A stretch of DNA of 64,000 nt from Carnobacterium inhibens subsp. inhibens DSM 13024 (GTDB taxonomy: Bacteria > Bacillota > Bacilli > Lactobacillales > Carnobacteriaceae). The stretch lies in contig NZ_JQIV01000006.1 in the NCBI RefSeq assembly GCF_000746825.1, forward strand, positions 1,542,784 to 1,606,783, given 5' to 3'. The position numbers were made by a program, and so were the translations under genes. The notes under the pieces are model-generated. The model was given only the letters and a program-made list of their open reading frames with translations. It had not been told where the DNA came from and searched no databases. Shown here in pieces: positions 20,682-28,852 of this stretch. Position 1 is the first letter of the stretch; each line of letters opens with the position of its first letter.

Positions 20682-20963
20682 ATATCTTATCGAACACAAA
20701 AATTTTTGTCCATTCATGATGACCGAATTCCAAATAGTAAAGGTTACTCGAATCGATTTGATACTACGCCACAAGAAATTAATCGAGCTGAACGGTCTAT
20801 TCAATTAGACTCTCAAAAGAAACAGAAGAATTAGTAAAAGTTTTTTCTGACTATGTAAATGAAGAAAAACTAAAAAAATTCAAAAATAGAGAACGGATTT
20901 ATAACCTATCCTCTATTTTTGAACTATTTAAAATTTGAAAAATATTTTTTTAAGCCACTGCTA
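20682..20963. other. Gap with coding-like debris and a terminator hairpin
   Basis: An open stretch around 20717-20833 reads HDDRIPNSKGYSNRFD and onward to a stop, without a start or ribosome site. It looks like a gene remnant of unknown origin. The hairpin CAAAAATAGAG (20881-20891) with CTCTATTTTTG (20911-20921) follows. On the minus strand its T-rich side lies after cstR and could end the sulfur operon. Confidence 0.4.
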
Positions 20964-21224
20964 TTATCTACTTTTCATTAACAAACTAATGGCTTGTTGG
21001 ATACTCTCTTCTCCAGTACTTCCTTCTTCTATACTTTCCTGCACACATTCCACTAAATTTTCAGCAACAATCAAACTGATAGCACGATCAAGACTGGCAC
21101 GCACAGCTGATAGTTGAGTAACTATAGCTGCACAATCTCTTCCTTCTTCAATCATATTTAGTACCCCATGAAGTTGGCCATCAGACCGTTTTAATCGATT
21201 CACAATTTTCACATTGTATTCCAT
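20964..21224 (-). CDS. cstR: CstR-type persulfide-sensing repressor (CsoR/FrmR family)
   Basis: 86 aa from the ATG at 21222-21224, which overlaps the upstream stop as TAATG; the longer frame to 21335 is an overlap artefact. Cys31 and Cys60 match the two reactive cysteines of Staphylococcus CstR, and the protein has the same length. Residue 56 is Asn, where copper-sensing CsoR has a His ligand, so this is the persulfide rather than the copper type. In known systems per- and polysulfides crosslink the two Cys and release DNA. It is the last gene of the operon it probably represses. Confidence 0.92.
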   Translation of the reverse strand: MEYNVKIVNRLKRSDGQLHGVLNMIEEGRDCAAIVTQLSAVRASLDRAISLIVAENLVECVQESIEEGSTGEESIQQAISLLMKSR

Positions 21225-21520
21225 TAAATCACTTCTCCTCTCCAAGCAGAAATACCGCCCATAACATTCGTTACTTTGTATCCTTCTTTTGCTAGCTGCT
21301 GACAAGCCATTGCAGAACGAGCTCCTGAGTGGCACATCACATAATAATCCTGTTCTTTATTTAACTTTTCTTTTCCATTTGATAAATCACTTAAAGGTAC
21401 ATGAACAGCACCATCTACATGTTTAGATTCCCATTCATCGATTTCTCGTACATCGACTAATGAAAGTGTTTCTTTTCTCCATTTTTGTTCAAACTCTGGC
21501 ATTGATATTGAATGATACAT
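21224..21520 (-). CDS. Single-domain rhodanese
   Basis: 98 aa sulfurtransferase with DVREIDEW and the active loop CHSGARS (Cys63). It starts on the last base of the CoA-disulfide reductase gene and overlaps cstR by one base. A role in moving sulfane sulfur between thiols follows from the operon. Confidence 0.93.
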   Translation of the reverse strand: MYHSISMPEFEQKWRKETLSLVDVREIDEWESKHVDGAVHVPLSDLSNGKEKLNKEQDYYVMCHSGARSAMACQQLAKEGYKVTNVMGGISAWRGEVI

Positions 21521-23172
21521 TATTTTACCACCTTTTCTGATCTGACTGTTGAATAAAGAGCAAATGCTCCATCTAAATTTTTAGCCGTATATCCATTTTG
21601 TTTTAATATCCGTTCAGCGATATAGCTACGTAACCCACTGTGACAACTTACAATAATTGGTTGCTCTTTAGGTACTTCTAACAAGCGCTCACGTAACTGA
21701 TCAAGAGGAATATTCATGGCCCCACTTAAGCGACCATTTTTTTCAAGTTCTCCTTCATTACGTACATCAAGCAATAAATAGCCTTCTCTTTGTTTCTCTT
21801 CTAGTTCATGCCACTGAATTGACTCGCTAATTCCTTCAATAATATTTAAAGCAGCATACCCCGCCATATTTACAGGATCTTTTGCGGATCCAAATGGTGG
21901 TGCATAAGTAAATTCTAATTCCGGCAAATCTTGAACAGTCATACCTGCTTTGATAGCCGTTGCAATGATATCGATGCGTTTGTCTACTCCATCTTCACCA
22001 ATAGCTTGGGCACCATAAATTTTTCCATTTTCAGGATTAAACAGTACTTTTAATAAAATCGTACCAGCATTTTGATAGTACCCTGCATGGCTTTTTCCTT
22101 GAATATGAACAATTTCAAATGTTTCATTTGCTGATTTTAATTGTCTTTCATTTAATCCAGTGGATGCTGCTACTTGGTTAAATACACGAACAATTGCGGT
22201 ACCAATACTACCTTTGTTTTTTCGAGACAATCCACTAATAACATCTGCAACTTGTCTGCCTTGACGATTAGCTGGAGCAGCTAAAGCAATCATCGTATCT
22301 TCCCCATTGATTTGTTGTTTCACTACGATAGCATCTCCAACAGCGTAAATATCTTTTTGACTTGTTTCATAGTTCTCATCTACTAATATACCACTACGTA
22401 CACCAGTTTCAACACCCGCAGTTAAAGCCACAGTTGTTTCAGGCTTAACCCCTACTGACATTAATGTTATATCGCTTTCTAAGCGTTCCCCATTTTCAAG
22501 CACAACCACTTTTCCTTCTTCTTCAAAAGCTTCAGCAGCCAATCCTGTATATAATTTAACACCATTCGCCTTTAATTCTTTAGTGATGTAAGCAGCCATT
22601 TCTTCATCCAAAGGTGGCAAAACTTGTGGTGCTTTTTCAATAATTGTAACATCTAGTCCACGATGAACCAAACTTTCAGCCATCTCTAAACCGATAAATC
22701 CAGCTCCGATGACTACAGCTTTTTTAGGATGGTGAGTGTCCATGAAAGCAGTAATTCCATCTACATCCGGAACAGAACGCAATGTAAAAATGTTCTTAGC
22801 TTCTTCTAGCCCCTTAGCTGGTGGGATAAACGCTTTAGCTCCAGGAGAAAGAATCAATTTATCATAAGTTAACGTATACTCTTCTTCAGCTGTTCGAACA
22901 GTTACTTCTTTTAGAGAAGCATCTATGGATACTGCCTCACTATCAGGACGTACATCTAGTTCAAAACGTGCTCGCAAAGCTTCTGGCGTTTGTACCAATA
23001 AACTGCTGCGTTCTTCAATTTCACCAGCCACATAATATGGCAGACCACAGTTAGCAAATGATACATAAGGTCCCTTTTCCAATACGATGATTTCTGCATT
23101 TTCGTTTAAACGTCTTAAACGAGTAGCTGCTGACATTCCACCAGCTACTCCTCCTATAATCACAATTTTCAT
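21520..23172 (-). CDS. cdr: CoA-disulfide/CoA-persulfide reductase with C-terminal rhodanese domain
   Basis: 550 aa. An N-terminal FAD/NAD(P)H pyridine-nucleotide-disulfide reductase part has GGVAGGMSAATRLRR (FAD), the redox Cys42 in SFANCGLPYY, a second Rossmann motif VVIGAGFIGLEMAE and YAVGDA. A rhodanese domain follows (about 455-545) with Cys510 in SCHSGLRS. This CoADR-RHD fusion reduces CoA persulfide or polysulfide with NAD(P)H; the Enterococcus version is CstR-controlled. It overlaps the rhodanese genes on both sides by one base. Confidence 0.94.
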   Translation of the reverse strand: MKIVIIGGVAGGMSAATRLRRLNENAEIIVLEKGPYVSFANCGLPYYVAGEIEERSSLLVQTPEALRARFELDVRPDSEAVSIDASLKEVTVRTAEEEYTLTYDKLILSPGAKAFIPPAKGLEEAKNIFTLRSVPDVDGITAFMDTHHPKKAVVIGAGFIGLEMAESLVHRGLDVTIIEKAPQVLPPLDEEMAAYITKELKANGVKLYTGLAAEAFEEEGKVVVLENGERLESDITLMSVGVKPETTVALTAGVETGVRSGILVDENYETSQKDIYAVGDAIVVKQQINGEDTMIALAAPANRQGRQVADVISGLSRKNKGSIGTAIVRVFNQVAASTGLNERQLKSANETFEIVHIQGKSHAGYYQNAGTILLKVLFNPENGKIYGAQAIGEDGVDKRIDIIATAIKAGMTVQDLPELEFTYAPPFGSAKDPVNMAGYAALNIIEGISESIQWHELEEKQREGYLLLDVRNEGELEKNGRLSGAMNIPLDQLRERLLEVPKEQPIIVSCHSGLRSYIAERILKQNGYTAKNLDGAFALYSTVRSEKVVK

Positions 23173-23477
23173 TATAATTTTCCTCCCCTTTTAGTTCCAG
23201 TCCAAGATGACATACCACCACGAACATTCACTACATCATATCCTTGTTTCATTAAAAGTTTTGAAGCTTTTTTACTGCGCATACCTGATTGACAAATCAC
23301 ATACGTTTTACCTACAGGGGTATAACTAGCGATCTTGCCTAATGGGACATTTTTAGCTCCAGGAATATGGCCTCCTTGAAATTCATGAGTTTCACGTACA
23401 TCTATGATGACTGGCTTTTCTGCTAAATTTTTCTCTAGTTCGCTGGTTGAGATGGACGGTACTGTTTTAAAAAACAT
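23172..23477 (-). CDS. Single-domain rhodanese
   Basis: 101 aa with DVRETHEFQGGHIPGA and the active loop CQSGMRS (Cys62). It differs in sequence from the other small rhodanese of the operon, so it is not a fresh duplication. It lies 18 bp after trxA. Confidence 0.93.
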   Translation of the reverse strand: MFFKTVPSISTSELEKNLAEKPVIIDVRETHEFQGGHIPGAKNVPLGKIASYTPVGKTYVICQSGMRSKKASKLLMKQGYDVVNVRGGMSSWTGTKRGGKL

Positions 23478-23495
23478 TTTTATTCCTCCTTATTC

Positions 23496-23816
23496 TTATT
23501 TATCTTCTATTTTCTTTATTAAATAGTCTTTTAATACTTCTTTAGGCTTGTAACCAACAATTCTCTCTAGCGGTTGACCGTTTTGATATAAAACCATCGT
23601 TGGAATACTTCTAATACCTAATTGATTAGCAATTATTTCATTTTCGTCAATATTTAATTTAGCTATTTTAACTTTTGGTGCTAATTCTTCTTCCAACTCT
23701 TCTAAAACAGGTCCTAACATCTTACACGGTCCACACCATGGCGCCCAAAAATCCACAAGCGTTATTCCTTTTTGTACCTCTGATAGTAAAGTTGAATCTG
23801 TTACTTTTATAGGCAT
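23496..23816 (-). CDS. trxA: Thioredoxin
   Basis: 106 aa with the canonical WCGPC active site (27-31) and the cis-Pro segment SIPTM. In this operon it would reduce protein and low-molecular-weight persulfides or recharge the rhodaneses. It lies 26 bp after yidD and is probably not the housekeeping copy. Confidence 0.95.
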   Translation of the reverse strand: MPIKVTDSTLLSEVQKGITLVDFWAPWCGPCKMLGPVLEELEEELAPKVKIAKLNIDENEIIANQLGIRSIPTMVLYQNGQPLERIVGYKPKEVLKDYLIKKIEDK

Positions 23817-23842
23817 AGTTATTTTTCCTTTCTTATAGAAAT

Positions 23843-24082
23843 TTACTTTGTATTCCTTTTAAGTGAGAATTTATTGGGAACAGGATCATAACCGCCCCTG
23901 ACAAATGGATGGCAACGTAAAATACGTGATACTCCCATTAATGTTCCTTTTGCTGATCCATGTTTTTCTATCGCTTCAATAGTATATTCAGAACATGTAG
24001 GATAATATCGATAGCTAGGCGGAAATAAAGATGAGATTCCTTTTTGATATCCTTTAATACTTGATATAAACAATTTTCTCAA
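23843..24082 (-). CDS. yidD: YidD, membrane protein insertion efficiency factor
   Basis: Small amphipathic protein that aids YidC/SecY membrane insertion. [33 protein letters not shown] is the family signature (quoted in parts: [20 protein letters not shown]). The start chosen is TTG at 24080-24082, after GGATGGGGG, giving 79 aa, a normal length. The ATG at 24106 has a good purine tract, but it falls on the predicted transcription start of the promoter at 24107-24135. It leads the sulfur operon, an unusual place for yidD. Confidence 0.88.
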   Translation of the reverse strand: MRKLFISSIKGYQKGISSLFPPSYRYYPTCSEYTIEAIEKHGSAKGTLMGVSRILRCHPFVRGGYDPVPNKFSLKRNTK

Positions 24083-24086
24083 ATTA

Positions 24087-24135
24087 ATACCCCCATCCGT
24101 ATACATAATATACCCCCTCCAGTATGTTATGTAAA
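24087..24135 (-). promoter_or_regulatory. Promoter of the sulfur operon with two candidate CstR operators
   Basis: Minus strand -35 TTTACA (24130-24135), 17 bp, -10 TATATT (24107-24112). Two 16-bp sites of the form ATACCCCC-N4-GTAT lie at 24110-24125, covering the -10 and spacer, and at 24087-24102, covering the start of transcription. C/G tracts flanked by ATAC...GTAT fit CsoR-family operators. Binding here would block polymerase and couple the operon to persulfide stress through cstR. Confidence 0.75.
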
Positions 24136-24541
24136 GAGTTTTTTTGAAAAAAGTCTTAAATAGAATGTGAATTTCCCCAATCCATCTCAATCGATTACTG
24201 TAAAAAATGGTGAGTAACCTTTGTATAGTTAGAAAATTTAAAAATTGATTTAAAGATATAGTCTATAATACAAAGTACAAATAAAAAGAAAATAACCGGA
24301 TAGAAACATTGTTAATAAATCAACGTTCTCATCCGGTTACTTTGATAATCCGACCAAAATTAACGTTTGTTTTCATAACGATAGGAAAGATATTTTATTT
24401 GTATCAGAATAAAATTGTTTTGAAAAAACATTTATTGTTTTTTTCATTTTCGTTTAGTTTAATGATATTCTTTGTTTTTTCTGTATTTAATTCTTGATTA
24501 AGGTCCTTATCAAACACGCGATATTTAACTTTTTCTTTTAA
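24136..24541. terminator. Gap with a terminator for the 24.5-25.1 kb genes
   Basis: A 9-bp stem TAACCGGAT (24293-24301) with ATCCGGTTA (24331-24339) is followed on the minus strand by a T-rich tail (to about 24278). It would end the small-gene unit at 24542-25055. The rest of this gap shows no gene that I can support. Confidence 0.55.
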
Positions 24542-24829
24542 TCATTCATCAGCAGTCTTTTCTTCTTTTCTTTCGGTAGTTTGTTTAATAATCAAATCTA
24601 TTTGATCAATCAACCTCCCAGAAGTTTTTTTTACTTCTGATAAAGAGTTTATTTTATCTTCAACTTTTTCTGAATTATTCGTCCAATTAGAAATAGAAAT
24701 ACCTTCTTCGCTACTAAAGCAATCATCAACTAAGAGATTGTTTAAAATTTGCAAACTACGCTGAAGCTTATTTTTTAGCTTTATGTCCTTTAAATTCAAC
24801 GCTAATTCATTCTCGTGCAATGTTTCCAA
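24542..24829 (-). CDS. Hypothetical helical protein
   Basis: 95 aa, rich in Lys, Glu, Leu and Asn, with predicted helices that could form a coiled coil (DIKLKNKLQRSLQILNNLL and the last 35 residues). There is no signal peptide or membrane segment. It follows the next small gene by 19 bp and shares its terminator. The family was not recognised. Confidence 0.55.
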   Translation of the reverse strand: METLHENELALNLKDIKLKNKLQRSLQILNNLLVDDCFSSEEGISISNWTNNSEKVEDKINSLSEVKKTSGRLIDQIDLIIKQTTERKEEKTADE

Positions 24830-24848
24830 TAACTATTCATGAAATGTA

Positions 24849-25055
24849 TTAGATGAGTTCTCCATGTTGTACAACTCCATTAGATTCTGTTTCTAAAAGT
24901 AAATAATAACCTTCTTCATTGCTTATATTTTCTTTCAAATCTTTAAATATATAGCTCTCTACCAGAATTTCTACTTCTTTTTTCTCTTCAGTAAGGTGAA
25001 AAAGAACTTTATTCCCTTTTAAAATTCTTAAAGCTAACGCTAAACGATCCGACAT
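24849..25055 (-). CDS. Hypothetical small protein
   Basis: 68 aa from the ATG at 25053-25055; an ATG two codons upstream is too close to the weak GTGGA site. It is mixed alpha/beta with many acidic residues and no signal peptide. It probably forms a two-gene unit with the helical protein downstream. No function is suggested by the sequence. Confidence 0.55.
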   Translation of the reverse strand: MSDRLALALRILKGNKVLFHLTEEKKEVEILVESYIFKDLKENISNEEGYYLLLETESNGVVQHGELI

Positions 25056-25097
25056 AATCATTCCACTTTTCTTGACTATTTTTCCTTAAGCATAAAT

Positions 25098-25141
25098 AAA
25101 AGCTAGTTATAGGGCTAAATATATGCCTACAACTAGCTTTT
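25098..25141. terminator. Strong bidirectional hairpin
   Basis: 16-bp arms with one mismatch (25098-25113 with 25126-25141) flanked by A and T runs. It sits in a 291-bp gap upstream of both neighbouring divergent genes, so it may be left from a lost gene. Nothing else was identified in 25142-25346. Confidence 0.6.
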
Positions 25142-25346
25142 ATAATTTAGAAACTACTAATTTTAAATTAATCAGAGTTACAAGTACTTTGGTTAATGGG
25201 TTATATGTAAACTAACAGGTGCTAGATTTAAACCAATAGGTGCGTTACTTTTTATGTAGAATTAGAGATAATTAAGCTAACAAATTAAGGAGGATAGAAG
25301 AAGTTTTTTATTAAAAATAAAGTATCTATATATCGAGAGGAAGAAA

Positions 25347-26000
25347 ATGTTTATGAAGAAAAAGATGTTGTTATTTATTGCGTTACTTAGTTTAGTAGTA
25401 GTTATATTTCCAAATAATAAAGTTAGTGCATCAGAAAATAGTGCAACCGAAGAAGATATCTCAGAAACTATTGTAACTGAAGGAGATATCATAGAAGAAA
25501 CTGTAGAAGAAGATATCACAGAAGATGATGAAATAGAAGAAGACATTGAGCAAGAGAGCGTTCCTTTTGAAGAACTTTCAGAAGAGGATCAATCATTCTT
25601 TTTAAGTCAAGGTTTCAGTGAAGATAATGAATTTTTTCAATCTACCGAAGTTCAATAGCCTGATACTGCAGGTAATTTTAATCAAAGAGCTATAATGAAT
25701 ATCATTACTATAACGGGAGCTACGAAAAAACAGAATACTACTACAGCTTATACAACATATATTGTAACTTCTAATATGCCAATGCTTAAAATATCTACTA
25801 AAGCAACACTGAAAGGCCATAAAGGGTTCTCATCTACTGTCCTTCCATATAAATCTCCGAGTAAGTATGGTGGAGGAATTTACTCTACATACACTGGCTC
25901 AAAAAAATATTTTTCTGTTAAGTTAGATAGTCAAGTTACCACTCAGTTGGGTACTAAATCTACAGGTAGTTCAGCTGGTGGAGTAACCTTAGGAAAATAA
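25347..26000 (+). pseudogene. Secreted acidic protein gene broken by an amber codon
   Basis: One frame runs from 25347 to 26000 with a single TAG at 25656-25658. Before it: a signal peptide with likely cleavage after KVSA, then a strongly acidic stretch with repeated (E)EDI-type units (residues about 36-75). After it: a Thr/Ser/Lys/Gly-rich domain of about 110 residues with many predicted strands. Both halves keep coding character, so the stop looks recent. A good GAGAGGAAGAAA site precedes the ATG and a strong terminator follows. The family was not recognised. Confidence 0.7.
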
Positions 26001-26045
26001 AAAAACTATTTCTACTTTAATTAAAAGTAGAAATAGTTTTTTTTA
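26001..26045 (+). terminator. Rho-independent terminator of the secreted acidic protein gene
   Basis: An 18-bp stem (26001-26018 with 26023-26040), loop of 4 nt, followed by a long T-run. It begins directly after the stop codon at 26000. Confidence 0.9.
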
Positions 26046-26064
26046 TTAAAATAGACACATTTCT

Positions 26065-26340
26065 TTAAATAAAATCATAAGTTCGACCTTCAAAATGGAT
26101 GGAATCTAAATTTTTCAATTCAAAGGTACGAGTATCTATCGTAATCGTTTCAGCTGAATCATTTTCATATAATGTATCTAATAAATTAAACGCCTTTATT
26201 ATCTCTGATTTTGAACAGTAAAGTTCAATATCGGGTTCCCCATAGTACTTTACTACAATTGGCCATAAGTAATTTTGAGTATCTTCGTTATATTCAGGGA
26301 AATCATTAATCGCTGGAGCGGTTAGCTTCTCATTATCCAT
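26065..26340 (-). CDS. Hypothetical acidic protein
   Basis: 91 aa, acidic, with no signal peptide or membrane segment. An AGGAG site precedes the ATG at about 10 nt. Sequence such as PIVVKYYGEPDIELYCSKSE suggests an alpha/beta fold, but no family was recognised. It lies 48 bp after the lipoprotein gene on the same strand. Confidence 0.55.
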   Translation of the reverse strand: MDNEKLTAPAINDFPEYNEDTQNYLWPIVVKYYGEPDIELYCSKSEIIKAFNLLDTLYENDSAETITIDTRTFELKNLDSIHFEGRTYDFI

Positions 26341-26388
26341 ATTGATTTAACTCCTATTCTAATAGAATTCTTTGAGTAATAGTTTATT

Positions 26389-27021
26389 TTATACTCCATT
26401 AAAATATAATTCAATTTTAAAATTATGTTTACTTTGTACTACATCTTTAACACTATTTATATTATCTATATATTGTATAGTAAAGCCCTCTTTAAGTGGG
26501 ATATAACCTGCAATTTTACCTGATATAGTTTCACCCTCATATAAAGGGTAATCTCTTATTTTATCTTCCAACACATAAGCAGGTACGCTAGGAGAAGTCT
26601 CTATATTGGAAGAAATAGACTTAATAAGTGGAAATGAGTTAAAAGGGTGCTTGTTTGAACCTTCTAACATGGTTATAGAAGCATCGAAAATAATCCATTG
26701 GAATCCTTCTGGTGCTTTCTTGTTTAGTGGAGAAGCAATCAATAATTGGTTATAAGCTTCTTCTCCAGTAATATAATTTGAGAGATTAATTTCAATTTTA
26801 GAGTTAACAATTTTTGAGGAATTATCTGATTGATAATAATCAAAATCCACAATTATTTTTTCATCTATTGAAGCTGGATTCTCCTTAGACCCATAATCTC
26901 TTTCTTTCTTTGTATCGGCTGATTGTTCAGTTTTCGGCATATTTTCTTTGGTGTTCATACAACCAATAACTCCAAGTATGAGTAAAGGTAAAATATAGAT
27001 CAGTAATTTTTTATCTCTCAC
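26389..27021 (-). CDS. Lipoprotein with a DUF4352-like domain
   Basis: 210 aa. The N-terminal lipobox LGVIGC puts the lipid-modified Cys at 21. The mature protein has a beta-sandwich-like region (GSKENPASIDEKIIVDFDYY, later EGFQWIIFDASI and YPLYEGETISGKIAGYIPL), which resembles the DUF4352 immunoglobulin-like domains of Gram-positive lipoproteins. The family call is from memory of its sequence pattern. It is probably anchored on the outer face of the membrane; the role is unknown. Confidence 0.7.
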   Translation of the reverse strand: MRDKKLLIYILPLLILGVIGCMNTKENMPKTEQSADTKKERDYGSKENPASIDEKIIVDFDYYQSDNSSKIVNSKIEINLSNYITGEEAYNQLLIASPLNKKAPEGFQWIIFDASITMLEGSNKHPFNSFPLIKSISSNIETSPSVPAYVLEDKIRDYPLYEGETISGKIAGYIPLKEGFTIQYIDNINSVKDVVQSKHNFKIELYFNGV

Positions 27022-27173
27022 GATATTCCTCCATGTAGTTCCTTATGATATTATATATCCTCACTAAATAACTATTATTCCTTATTTTATACATCTTATC
27101 AACCATTGGTTACTACCATCTAAGATTAGTAGTTCATGTTTAAATTATCTATCGAATCTTACGAAAAGAAAAG

Positions 27174-27204
27174 AACGCAATGGTTTACAAATTAGCAACC
27201 ATTA
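27174..27204. promoter_or_regulatory. Inverted repeat upstream of the first Xre gene
   Basis: CAATGGTT (27178-27185) and AACCATTA (27197-27204) form an inverted repeat with an 11-nt centre. The same geometry and flanking AACGCAATGGTT occur upstream of the related gene at 28853, so this is a likely operator of the Xre pair. Confidence 0.5.
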
Positions 27205-27290
27205 GGTGCTAAAAGGCAACTAATAGCTTATAGTCAATGATGTTCACTTTCGGTATGATAGAACAAAGAAGAACAGAAGGAGGAATAATT

Positions 27291-27803
27291 ATGGCCTTAG
27301 GGGAACGATTGAAGGCAAGTAGAGTTAATAAAGGATATTCGCAAGGAGATGTAGCCGATCATTTACATATTTCAAGACAGTCCATTTCAAAATGGGAAAA
27401 TGGCAATAGTTACCCTGATTTAGATAATTTAGTAAAGCTAAGTACCTATTACGAAGTTTCGATTGACGAATTACTAAAAGAAAATCAGGAACTAAAAAAA
27501 AAGATTGAAGAAAATGAAGTTAAAATAGAAAAAAATGTTCAAAAATTAGATTTCATTCGTGGAAATACGGATAAAGACGAAGGTTTAATCCTGTTAATTC
27601 TTGCTTTTATAGGAAGTTTAATCCCCCCACTTGGTTTAATTCTAGCCCCTATTATTATTAAGAGAAACAAAAAAACAAACACACTCTATAAGTTTGTTTA
27701 TCTAGCGTGTGTTTGTTGTATTATAATGAACGCTTATGCTCTCTACTTTACGATAGGTAATTATTTAGGTTGGGGGACCACTACCGTAGAATTAGTTGAT
27801 TAA
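27291..27803 (+). CDS. Xre-type regulator with C-terminal membrane segments
   Basis: 170 aa. An HTH domain (about 1-65) with SQGDVADHLHISRQSISKWENG, a coiled-coil linker rich in Lys and Glu, then two membrane helices near the C-terminus (LILLILAFIGSLIPPLGLIL and a segment around VYLACVCCIIMNAYAL). The start is set by AAGGAGG before the ATG at 27291; the longer frame to 27237 has no site. Membrane-bound Xre proteins often sense envelope stress. It has a short relative at 28853. Confidence 0.82.
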   Translation: MALGERLKASRVNKGYSQGDVADHLHISRQSISKWENGNSYPDLDNLVKLSTYYEVSIDELLKENQELKKKIEENEVKIEKNVQKLDFIRGNTDKDEGLILLILAFIGSLIPPLGLILAPIIIKRNKKTNTLYKFVYLACVCCIIMNAYALYFTIGNYLGWGTTTVELVD

Positions 27804-27804
27804 T

Positions 27805-28287
27805 TCAATAGGTTACATTAATTTTATTATTTTGAAGTGTTGCACGAACATTCACCGGGCTGTTCAGTTTTAGCATAATCATATTTATGTAGTAAGTAGC
27901 TTGTTTAGAATTATCCACTTTCAAACTTGAATTACGAACACTTCCTATGTAATTGTTTATAGAAGGTGAGTGCGCCTTAGTAATAGAGTTTCCTTTTATA
28001 TCTATTTTATAGCTTACTTTCCATTGCAGAGCTCGTTCTTTTGTGACTTTATAGGTATTATTTTTGATACCTCTTGCCATAATAGAATATTGAGGTTCTT
28101 CTTCAATGGTAATAGTGTAGGTCTCATCAGGGGAATCTCCAACTTCAAATTCTTGTAGTCCACCTTGATCTATATCGTAACTTACACTGTTCACGGGGGT
28201 AGTTAAAAGTTCTTCAGCTTGTACCTTTGTTGTACTGTTAAGAGTAAAAATAGTGAAAAAACTTAGAGCAAAAATGATTTTTTTCAA
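27805..28287 (-). CDS. Secreted protein, DUF5626-like
   Basis: 160 aa with a clear signal peptide (MKKIIFALSFFTIFTL, likely cut after KVQA). The mature part has ITIEEEPQYSIMARGIKNNTYKV, then WKVSYKIDIKGNSITKAHSP, a pattern I associate with the DUF5626 secreted family; this match is from memory and not certain. It ends 2 bp from the stop of the convergent Xre gene and is flanked by the two Xre modules. Confidence 0.65.
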   Translation of the reverse strand: MKKIIFALSFFTIFTLNSTTKVQAEELLTTPVNSVSYDIDQGGLQEFEVGDSPDETYTITIEEEPQYSIMARGIKNNTYKVTKERALQWKVSYKIDIKGNSITKAHSPSINNYIGSVRNSSLKVDNSKQATYYINMIMLKLNSPVNVRATLQNNKINVTY

Positions 28288-28403
28288 ATGTATTCCTCCA
28301 ATTTTTATAATACCGGTAGTGATAAACTGATATGTATATCCTTTATTTGGGATAGTTATCTCTTTTGTTTAATTAGTTTTTCTTCTGAAGCTGAAAATTT
28401 CGA

Positions 28404-28496
28404 TTAAAGTAAAAAGGTTATTATTCCAATTATTGCAAAAATTAACATAGTTATTATTAGTGTAGTTAGGATTATTTTCAATTTTTTTTGTTGCAT
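28404..28496 (-). CDS. 30-aa membrane peptide
   Basis: Short ORF with an AAAGGTGA site 5 nt before the ATG. After MQQKKLK it is one continuous hydrophobic helix to the end (IILTTLIITMLIFAIIGIIT). It lies between the 51-aa membrane peptide and the secreted protein on the same strand. It could be a regulatory or toxin-like membrane peptide, but it has no recognised family. Confidence 0.5.
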   Translation of the reverse strand: MQQKKLKIILTTLIITMLIFAIIGIITFLL

Positions 28497-28522
28497 TAAA
28501 TCACCTTTCTATTTCTATTTTT

Positions 28523-28678
28523 TTAGTCAACTAGATCTGATTTTCTCAGTAAATAATAACCAATAATAATTAGAGCGTATCCCAAGCTGATTTTTTGGTT
28601 TAATACAGTAACAATAGCTAAACAAAAAATAAGAAGAGACAAAAATTGATAGCAGCTTCTTTTAGTTATTTTTTTCAT
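28523..28678 (-). CDS. 51-aa membrane protein with two helices
   Basis: ORF too short for usual calls. The ATG at 28676-28678 follows GGGAG by about 8 nt; in-frame ATGs upstream would add 5-7 residues. Two hydrophobic segments (SLLIFCLAIVTVL and YALIIIGYYLL) are joined by a short polar loop, with basic N-terminus. It is divergent from the second Xre gene across the AACGCAATGGTT palindrome, so it is a likely target of that regulator. Confidence 0.55.
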   Translation of the reverse strand: MKKITKRSCYQFLSLLIFCLAIVTVLNQKISLGYALIIIGYYLLRKSDLVD

Positions 28679-28756
28679 TATGATATCTCCCATAACCATT
28701 CTCCTAACCTAGTAGTTCATAATCAAATTATCTATCTTATCTTATGAAACGAAAAG

Positions 28757-28791
28757 AACGCAATGGTTGCTACCATGTAAACCATTGCGTT
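28757..28791. promoter_or_regulatory. 12-bp inverted repeat between Xre gene and small membrane genes
   Basis: AACGCAATGGTT (28757-28768) and AACCATTGCGTT (28780-28791) form a perfect inverted repeat with an 11-nt centre in the divergent gap. It matches the half-conserved site at 27174-27204. Confidence 0.6.
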
Positions 28792-28852
28792 ATAGTCATA
28801 CTTCCTTACTTTCATTATGATAGATATAAGTAATAAGCAAGGAGGAATAACA

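Noticed and set aside
21225-21335. N-terminal extension of CstR to 123 aa
   Set aside because: The extra 37 residues overlap the rhodanese gene in another frame, and the ATG at 21224 gives exactly the family length with Cys at 31 and 60.
24309-24497. Plus-strand 62-aa hydrophobic ORF
   Set aside because: It starts inside the terminator hairpin region, has no ribosome site, and its Phe/Leu content follows from the AT-rich DNA.
25277-25546. Minus-strand Ser/Ile-rich ORF opposite the acidic secreted protein
   Set aside because: Its Ser/Ile-rich sequence is the complement of the acidic repeat codons; it has no ribosome site and no family features.
25656-25658. Programmed amber readthrough or special decoding in the secreted acidic protein
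   Set aside because: No recoding element was recognised and nothing in the window suggests suppressor decoding; simple gene decay is the plainer reading.
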